Assembly (NCBI GenBank): GCA_004297645.1
Contig: SCUG01000337.1
Coordinates: 1-9,489 of the forward strand
Direction of reading: 5' to 3'
Length of the DNA: 9,489 nt
DNA from: Saprospiraceae bacterium
Lineage (GTDB): Bacteria; Bacteroidota; Bacteroidia; Chitinophagales; Saprospiraceae
A program made the translations under genes and the position numbers. Below are positions 5,523 to 9,489 of this stretch, piece by piece. The notes beneath the pieces were generated by a model. That model saw only the letters and a list, made by a program, of their open reading frames with translations. It did not search any database and was not told where the DNA came from. Positions within the stretch are counted from its first letter, which is position 1; every line of letters begins with the position of its first letter.

Positions 5523-5870
5523 TCAGGCTATCGAATCGGGAGGGCCGCGCTTGCGGGCGTGCGAGATTACCGGTTTAAAAGCCGGGTTTTTATAAAAAAA
5601 AGGCAACCGTAGAATGGCAGCCGGGAAGTCTGGTGGCACTGAAACTTGCGAAATAGGTTCTGCCGGAGCGATGTGGAACAGGCAAATCTTGCAATTGACT
5701 GGTGCGTACTTTTCGCTGTGTATGTGTTGCTGGCCGTTGAATGAAAGGCAGTGCTCCGAGACCTGATGATGGTCAATCAGCAGGTGGACTTGTTGCACCA
5801 AAGTGACCTGCAACACGAGTGTGGCAAGAAAAATGGCGGTACAGATTCGATATCTATTTTGCTGCTTCAA
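5523..5870 (-). CDS. Small His/Cys-rich membrane-anchored protein, metal-associated
   Basis: A 115-residue protein with one N-terminal hydrophobic segment (about 10-27), probably a signal or anchor. The following soluble part is rich in possible metal ligands: H29, H34, H35, H40, C41, H49, H51, C60, C63 and H66, with core NCKICLFHIAPAE. It ends in RGPP (108-111) followed by DSIA. This combination resembles small proteins encoded next to TonB receptors (DUF2946-like in Proteobacteria, analogous small ones in Bacteroidota), thought to relate to copper or zinc. The likeness is from memory of the pattern, not a search. The start is TTG at 5870, the only usual start codon after the in-frame stop upstream. 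It is probably first in an operon with the TonB receptor 99 bp downstream. Confidence 0.75.
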   Translation of the reverse strand: MKQQNRYRICTAIFLATLVLQVTLVQQVHLLIDHHQVSEHCLSFNGQQHIHSEKYAPVNCKICLFHIAPAEPISQVSVPPDFPAAILRLPFFYKNPAFKPVISHARKRGPPDSIA

Positions 5871-5884
5871 GCCTCTTTGAACAT
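5867..5884 (-). other. Five-codon mini-ORF overlapping a TTG start
   Basis: On the minus strand ATG-TTC-AAA-GAG-GCT-TGA (MFKEA) ends with its TGA overlapping the TTG start of the His/Cys-rich gene, in the overlap TTGA. An AAAGAGG lies inside it. Such an overlap can couple translation of the two frames. It may equally be chance, because an 18-base frame is short. Confidence 0.3.
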
Positions 5885-5935
5885 TGGGTTTTTAAAGACC
5901 GGTGCTGCTGGAATGTTTGAAGTGCCAGATTTTAA

Positions 5936-5943
5936 CAAAAGTA
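5936..5943 (-). promoter_or_regulatory. Possible -7 box for the His/Cys-TonB operon
   Basis: The minus strand reads TACTTTTG, an exact TAnnTTTG match, about 65 bases upstream of the TTG start at 5870. There is no clear TTG at the -33 distance. The intergenic region is shared with the divergent lipoprotein gene. I found no convincing Fur- or Zur-like palindrome in it. Confidence 0.35.
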
Positions 5944-5989
5944 AACAATGCCACCGGCTATTTAGATGTTATCGCTGCCAGCTTATGGT

Positions 5990-5997
5990 TAAATTTG
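5990..5997 (+). promoter_or_regulatory. Possible -7 box for the small lipoprotein gene
   Basis: TAAATTTG matches TAnnTTTG exactly and ends 14 bases before the ATG at 6012. No canonical TTG sits at the -33 distance. AT-rich sequence makes chance matches fairly likely, so this is tentative. Confidence 0.3.
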
Positions 5998-6011
5998 TAA
6001 AAATTACTGCC

Positions 6012-6386
6012 ATGAAAAATTTCCTCGTCATTTTCGCCACCCTGTTTTTGGTGGCTTGCCAGCCTTCGCTGGAACAACGAATTAGCGACTTCCACCAGGC
6101 CACGCAGAAACTTGCTGAAGAGGCTGCCATGCTGCTCGGCGACCTCGTGCAGCAGCGCAACAGCATCAACATTCAGGGGCGGGCGCTGACGCCCGAAGAA
6201 ATTGCTTTTACCGCCAGGGCCGATGACCTCGAAGCCCGGTTCGGGCATTGGGAAGAAACGCTGGAAGCGGCCGCAAACTCCCTCTCCGGCCAAAGCCGGC
6301 TCGAAAAAGAGGAAGCCTTGCGCGATGAAATTACGGCCCTGCTCGCGGAAGCCCGGCAACTCGTCGCAGCGCCGCCGGGGAAATAG
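6012..6386 (+). CDS. Small predicted lipoprotein with helical, charged body
   Basis: I do not recognise a named family. The ATG at 6012 gives a 124-residue protein with a signal peptide and lipobox LVAC (MKNFLVIFATLFLVAC, Cys16); a longer in-frame start at 5751 would bury that signal and runs over the divergent gene. The mature part is rich in Ala, Glu, Leu, Gln and Arg in a helical, coiled-coil-like pattern (LEQRISDFHQATQKLAEEA; ARADDLEARFGHWEETLEA; LRDEITALLAEARQLV), with no catalytic motif. It is probably a lipid-anchored helical-bundle protein facing the periplasm. The SGNH-like gene starts 39 bp downstream on the same strand, so the two are probably co-transcribed. Confidence 0.8.
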   Translation: MKNFLVIFATLFLVACQPSLEQRISDFHQATQKLAEEAAMLLGDLVQQRNSINIQGRALTPEEIAFTARADDLEARFGHWEETLEAAANSLSGQSRLEKEEALRDEITALLAEARQLVAAPPGK

Positions 6387-6425
6387 GCTAATACCGATAA
6401 GGTTTGTTGCGCAAAAACTTATGTT

Positions 6426-7379
6426 ATGAGAAATATTTTCAAAAAACTCTTTGCCATCACGTTCGGCGTCGTGTTGGCTCTCGTGCTGCTCGAAATTGCC
6501 TGCCAGGTTTTTTTCGCTTTTGCGGTTAAGCCGAAACTGAAGGCCCTGCAAAACGACCCTTTTCATTATTACCAACCCTCCGCCGACCCGGTGCTGATGT
6601 ACGAATTGAAGCCCGGTTACCGCATCTTGAAGGATGGCCGCCGCATCGCCATTGATAGCCGTGGGCTTCGCGACGATGGGGACCACGCCGGTGCCCCTCA
6701 CAAAGTGGCCCTGCTGGGCGACTCCGTCCCATTCGGCACTGCGCTGTCGCAGGAGGATACGCCATCCGCTGCACTGCAAGCACTGACCGGCGACAGTGTG
6801 AAGGTGCTGAACTTCGGAACGCCGGGGTACGGTTTGGAGGAAATCCGCCGGTATTTTGAGGTGAAATGCCCGGCGTACAAGCCCGATGATGTTTTCTACC
6901 TGTTGAACATCAATGATTTTTCGAGGCGCAACACCATTTACGAAGGAGGCGACAACGGGCTGTACCGCATCTATCACCCGCCGTTTTTGAAGATGCCCTT
7001 TTTTATTCGGAAGGCAATTTACCGCTTTGAGAAAGGAGGGGAGATGTCGTCGGTGCGCTGGTACCAGTGGCTTTACCAGGGGAACAAGGCAGATGCAGGC
7101 ATGATAAAAGACATGGCGGCTACCGCTGCTGCTAATGGGTGCAGGTTCACGGTCGTGCTGTTTCCACCGGCGGTAGCGTACCAAAACGGCGGGTTTGCCC
7201 TGCAATCTGTGTTTGATAAAATAGAGCGGTACCTCGATGAGAACGGCATTTCCTGGTTGGCTCCGGTGGCTGATTTTAGCCAAAACATCTCCAGCCTGCA
7301 AGACAATACCGACCACTTTACCCCGGCGGGCAGCCGCAAAATGGCGGAGGTGATTTACGAAAATCTTCAGCAACAATAA
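6426..7379 (+). CDS. Membrane-anchored SGNH/GDSL-like hydrolase
   Basis: A 317-residue protein with an N-terminal membrane segment (about 9-33) and an SGNH-fold domain outside. The pattern is recognisable: KVALLGDSVPFGTAL (nucleophile Ser100 in GDS), VLNFGTPGYG (128-136, second block), YLLNINDF (158-165, where GxND is usual) and DNTDHFTPAGSRKMAE (293-308, the Asp/His block). Members cleave ester bonds, such as O-acetyl groups on surface polysaccharides or lipids; the substrate cannot be read here. The third block lacks the usual glycine (N161 in NIND) but keeps Asn163. Single-segment anchoring resembles SGNH proteins of capsule or exopolysaccharide modification, although no glycosyltransferases flank it. 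It converges with rpiB, whose stop is 26 bp away, and no terminator is evident between them. Confidence 0.82.
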   Translation: MRNIFKKLFAITFGVVLALVLLEIACQVFFAFAVKPKLKALQNDPFHYYQPSADPVLMYELKPGYRILKDGRRIAIDSRGLRDDGDHAGAPHKVALLGDSVPFGTALSQEDTPSAALQALTGDSVKVLNFGTPGYGLEEIRRYFEVKCPAYKPDDVFYLLNINDFSRRNTIYEGGDNGLYRIYHPPFLKMPFFIRKAIYRFEKGGEMSSVRWYQWLYQGNKADAGMIKDMAATAAANGCRFTVVLFPPAVAYQNGGFALQSVFDKIERYLDENGISWLAPVADFSQNISSLQDNTDHFTPAGSRKMAEVIYENLQQQ

Positions 7380-7405
7380 AATTCAGTTATCTGCTTCAGT
7401 ACTGC

Positions 7406-7837
7406 TCAGCCGCAGGCAATCTTGCCGACGCGGCGGTCATGCCTTCCCCCCTCAAATTTGCTATCCAGAAAGGCCTGCACCATTGCCAGGGCCATGCGTT
7501 TGCTGACGAAGCGAGCGGGGATGGCGAGCATGTTGGCGTCGTTGTGTTGGCGGGCGAGGGCGGCGAGTTCAACTTTCCAGCAAAGAGCGGCACGGATGCC
7601 CTGGTGTTTGTTGGCGGTCATGGCGACGCCATTGCCGCTGCCACAAAGGACGATTCCCAAAGCGGCCCCGCCTTTCTCCACCATGGTGGCGGCAGGGTGC
7701 ACGAAATCGGGGTAGTCCACAGAGTCAAGAGAACCGGTGCCGAAGTCATGCACTTCGATGCCCCGTTTTTTCAGCAAACGAATGATGCTGTTTTTGTAAG
7801 GAAAACCTGCGTGGTCGCAGCCTATGGCTATTGTCAT
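7406..7837 (-). CDS. rpiB: Ribose-5-phosphate isomerase B
   Basis: RpiB interconverts ribose 5-phosphate and ribulose 5-phosphate in the cytoplasmic pentose phosphate pathway. The 143-residue length is typical. Hallmarks include the N-terminal IAIGCDHAGFPYK (D8, H9), DFGTGSLDSVDYPDF (31-45), the active-site Cys65 in IVLCGSGNGVAM (62-73), ARQHNDANML with His98 (95-104), and RHDRRVGKI (132-140), which supplies phosphate-binding Arg. The ATG at 7837 gives the expected N-terminus. The gene follows aroE by 13 bp on the same strand, so the two probably share a transcript. All key residues are present, so it should be active. Confidence 0.96.
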   Translation of the reverse strand: MTIAIGCDHAGFPYKNSIIRLLKKRGIEVHDFGTGSLDSVDYPDFVHPAATMVEKGGAALGIVLCGSGNGVAMTANKHQGIRAALCWKVELAALARQHNDANMLAIPARFVSKRMALAMVQAFLDSKFEGGRHDRRVGKIACG

Positions 7838-7850
7838 GAGTGTTTCGGTA

Positions 7851-8612
7851 TTACTGTGTCACGTCCGCGTTCCAAATTTCCCAGGCTTTTTCTGCTTGCA
7901 GGCTGAACATTTCCAGGCCGTTGCGGATGCGGGCACCCTGGGTTTCGCCGCGGGCCAAAAATAGGGTTTTCTGCGGATTGTACACGAGGTCGAACAGGAG
8001 ATGATTTTCGCCAAGTTGGTCATAGGGCAGGGGAGGGCATTCTTCGGTTTTTGGGAATGTGCCTATTGGCGTGGTGTTGATGATGAGCCGGCTTTTGGCG
8101 ATGCAGGCCGGGGTAAGGTCTTCGTATGTCAGCACTCCCGGCGCGGGCCGGCGGGAAACGAGCCGGTACGGGAGGTTCAGTTTTTTTAAAACATAAGCCA
8201 CCGCACGGGCGGCACCGCCGGTGCCGAGAATGAGCGACTGGGCAGGGCGCACACCTTTTAAAAAGTGGAGTAGTGATAGCTCGAATCCGAAGATGTCAGT
8301 GTTGTAGCCCGTCAGTTTACCGCCGTATATGCGGATGCAGTTGATGGCGCCCACAGTGCTGGCTTCGGGTTCCAATTCCTGCAAAAATGGGATGACGTTC
8401 TGTTTGTGCGGGATGGTGACGTTCAGCCCGCACAGGTCAGGATGTTCGGCCAAGAGTTGCGGCAACGCCGCAATATCAGGCAGTGGGAACAGCTCGAACC
8501 GGCAATTGAGGAGGCCCTCGTTTCTGAATTTTTCAGAAAAGTATTTCTTCGAAAAAGAGTGGTACAATGGGTAGCCAATCAACCCGAAAAGACGCCCGTC
8601 ATGTTGTGGCAT
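7851..8612 (-). CDS. aroE: Shikimate dehydrogenase
   Basis: AroE reduces 3-dehydroshikimate to shikimate with NADPH in the chorismate (aromatic amino acid) pathway, in the cytoplasm. The 253-residue length is near the family norm. Substrate-binding elements are FGLIGYPLYHSFSKKYF (S19, S21), LNVTIPHK (63-70, catalytic Lys70), VGAINCIR (Asn91) and GYNTD (Asp106). The NADP-binding loop is ILGTGGAARAV (128-138). LIINTTPIGTFP (176-187) stands where NATPxGM is usual, and Gln239 lies in MFSLQAEKAW near the end. The ATG at 8612 puts the first strand at the right place. The start follows a -7-like box at 8636-8643, so aroE probably opens an aroE-rpiB unit separate from the gene 157 bp upstream. Confidence 0.96.
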   Translation of the reverse strand: MPQHDGRLFGLIGYPLYHSFSKKYFSEKFRNEGLLNCRFELFPLPDIAALPQLLAEHPDLCGLNVTIPHKQNVIPFLQELEPEASTVGAINCIRIYGGKLTGYNTDIFGFELSLLHFLKGVRPAQSLILGTGGAARAVAYVLKKLNLPYRLVSRRPAPGVLTYEDLTPACIAKSRLIINTTPIGTFPKTEECPPLPYDQLGENHLLFDLVYNPQKTLFLARGETQGARIRNGLEMFSLQAEKAWEIWNADVTQ

Positions 8613-8635
8613 GGTGCGATGGAATAGTTGAGCAG

Positions 8636-8643
8636 CAAAGGTA
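8636..8643 (-). promoter_or_regulatory. Possible -7 box for the aroE-rpiB unit
   Basis: The minus strand reads TACCTTTG followed by C, an exact TAnnTTTG match, 23 bases upstream of the aroE ATG, in the 157-bp gap that separates it from the YciO-like gene. A TTCC, not TTG, is near the -33 position. A small inverted repeat, TACCGCC/GGCGGTA (8660-8666/8681-8687), lies just upstream on the minus strand. Confidence 0.4.
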
Positions 8644-8769
8644 CGCTGGTGGAAGGAATTACCGCCCGCAGATGGAATCCGGCGGTAGTTTCTGCCATTG
8701 AAGGCAGGTTAGAATCGTTCGGTCTGCGGTCACTCACCTCTCAAATTGAACCTGTGGAATGCGGGCATG

Positions 8770-9381
8770 TCACTGCAATACCCCAGCTCCTTGCCTGATG
8801 ATTTCAAAAGGTTGCACGGTGCAATCCACCAAAGTGGAGGGTACCTGGCCGCCGGGGCCGCCGCCGATGACCCAATCCACCTGGTTCCCAAATAGGTCAT
8901 AGATGATGGTGGGGTCGGACAGGTATTCTTCCTCGTCGTTTTCTGCTTTGAGGGAGGCGTTGAAAATGGGGTGCCCCAGCGCCTCCACGAGGGCCAGGGT
9001 GATGAGGTTGCCGGGGATGCGCACGCCGATGGTGTGCTTGCGGTTTTTAAAAAGTTTGGGCACCATGTTATTGGAGCGCAGGATGAAAGTGAACGGCCCC
9101 GGGAGGTTGCGTTTGAGCAGCCTGAAAACGTCGTTGTCCAATTGCCATGCGTATTGGGCCGCCTGTGCGATGTCTTTGCAAAGGAAAGAAAGCATGGCTT
9201 TAGCGGGGTCGAGTTGCCGTATCTGGCATACCCGCTCCACCGCTTTTTGCTGGAAGATATCGCAGCCGATGCCATAGACTGTATCGGTGGGATAAATGAT
9301 GACCCCGCCATTTTGAAGGCTTTGCACCACCTGTTGTACTTTCCGTGGCTCCGGGTTATCTGGATGCAATTCTAAAAGCAT
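8770..9381 (-). CDS. YrdC/Sua5/YciO-family protein, YciO-like
   Basis: A 203-residue YrdC-fold protein. This family includes L-threonylcarbamoyl-AMP synthase (TsaC/Sua5), which makes the intermediate for the t6A37 modification of ANN-decoding tRNAs. Motifs: VIIYPTDTVYGIGCD (27-41), LPGPFTFIL (93-101), IGVRIPGN (118-125), PSTLVDCT (181-188) and RQGAG (196-200). In the loop where true synthases have a K-x-R-P pattern, this protein has IRQLDPAKAMLSFLC (54-68), the arrangement I associate with the YciO branch. The synthase activity should therefore not be assumed; a separate Sua5 may exist elsewhere. The ATG at 9381 fits the family N-terminus. aroE lies 157 bp downstream and probably has its own promoter. 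Confidence 0.9.
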   Translation of the reverse strand: MLLELHPDNPEPRKVQQVVQSLQNGGVIIYPTDTVYGIGCDIFQQKAVERVCQIRQLDPAKAMLSFLCKDIAQAAQYAWQLDNDVFRLLKRNLPGPFTFILRSNNMVPKLFKNRKHTIGVRIPGNLITLALVEALGHPIFNASLKAENDEEEYLSDPTIIYDLFGNQVDWVIGGGPGGQVPSTLVDCTVQPFEIIRQGAGVLQ

Positions 9382-9440
9382 GTCGTAATTTTTGTGTTAT
9401 ACTGTCGAGCGTTAGGTTTTGTCCATTCCGGGTATTTGGC

Positions 9441-9489
9441 GCTGGCTTCGCTGGCTTAGGGGTTTGGGGGCAAAGCCCCCAATATCCCC
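9441..9489. repeat. Composite intergenic hairpin repeat at the right window edge
   Basis: Two tandem 9-base words (GCTGGCTTC, GCTGGCTTA; 9441-9458) lead into GGGG and the hairpin TTGGGGGC-AAA-GCCCCCAA at 9464-9482. The piece runs to the window end and may continue. The same modules, CTGGC-TTY-GCCAG with TTAGG and GGGGC-GAA-GCCCC, occur at 3-23, 111-136 and 162-180. This is a dispersed non-coding repeat family between genes. Confidence 0.65.

Noticed and set aside
5751..6011. A longer start for the small lipoprotein gene
   Set aside because: It would place 87 residues before a clear lipoprotein signal peptide and overlap the divergent His/Cys-rich gene.
5871..6011. A Fur or Zur operator between the divergent genes
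   Set aside because: I looked for a palindromic AT-rich operator and found none convincing; the metal link rests only on the protein sequences.
5958..7376. A 472-codon open frame on the minus strand, antisense to the lipoprotein and SGNH genes
   Set aside because: It lies opposite two genes with clear signal peptides and family motifs, has no recognisable domain, and its His/Arg/Gln-rich composition is typical of a reverse-strand shadow in GC-rich codons.

Overview
The window looks like ordinary chromosomal DNA from a free-living Bacteroidota. Saprospiria-type relatives are a guess from style rather than proof. Supporting signs are a LytTR-family response regulator, a TonB-dependent receptor with an N-terminal carboxypeptidase-regulatory-like domain, a secreted CFFCG-motif protein of a type I associate with this phylum, TAnnTTTG-like -7 boxes just upstream of several starts, and weak or absent Shine-Dalgarno sequences. 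No rRNA, tRNA, CRISPR array, transposase or phage gene is visible.

Layout. 1-340 is a gene-free, repeat-rich stretch with a 20-bp iterated inverted repeat and GGGG/CCCC hairpins. 341-1132 (+) encodes a LytTR response regulator whose phospho-acceptor position is Asn, followed by a terminator with competing hairpins. On the minus strand follow an unknown lipoprotein (1284-1838), a secreted CFFCG protein (2039-2488), a 619-bp gene-free island packed with palindromes (2489-3107), a TonB-dependent receptor (3108-5423) and a small His/Cys-rich membrane-anchored protein (5523-5870). Divergent from that are a small lipoprotein (6012-6386) and an SGNH/GDSL-like membrane-anchored protein (6426-7379). 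The right end carries housekeeping genes on the minus strand: rpiB (7406-7837), aroE (7851-8612) and a YrdC/Sua5/YciO-family gene (8770-9381). The last 50 bp again carry the hairpin repeat family seen at the left edge.

How the genes may work together. The small His/Cys protein followed by the TonB receptor looks like an outer-membrane transition-metal acquisition unit, with the CFFCG protein possibly a periplasmic partner; this is inference from residue composition and order. aroE and rpiB are 13 bp apart and probably share a promoter just upstream of aroE. The small lipoprotein and the SGNH protein are 39 bp apart and are probably co-transcribed.

The most unusual material is non-coding. Two hairpins are built from tandem 8-10-bp words. 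A 187-bp element has 33-bp imperfect inverted ends enclosing further palindromes. A perfect 20-bp stem lies right behind the TonB receptor stop codon, and a composite hairpin repeat occurs at both window edges. No clearly new enzymatic or defence system is visible.
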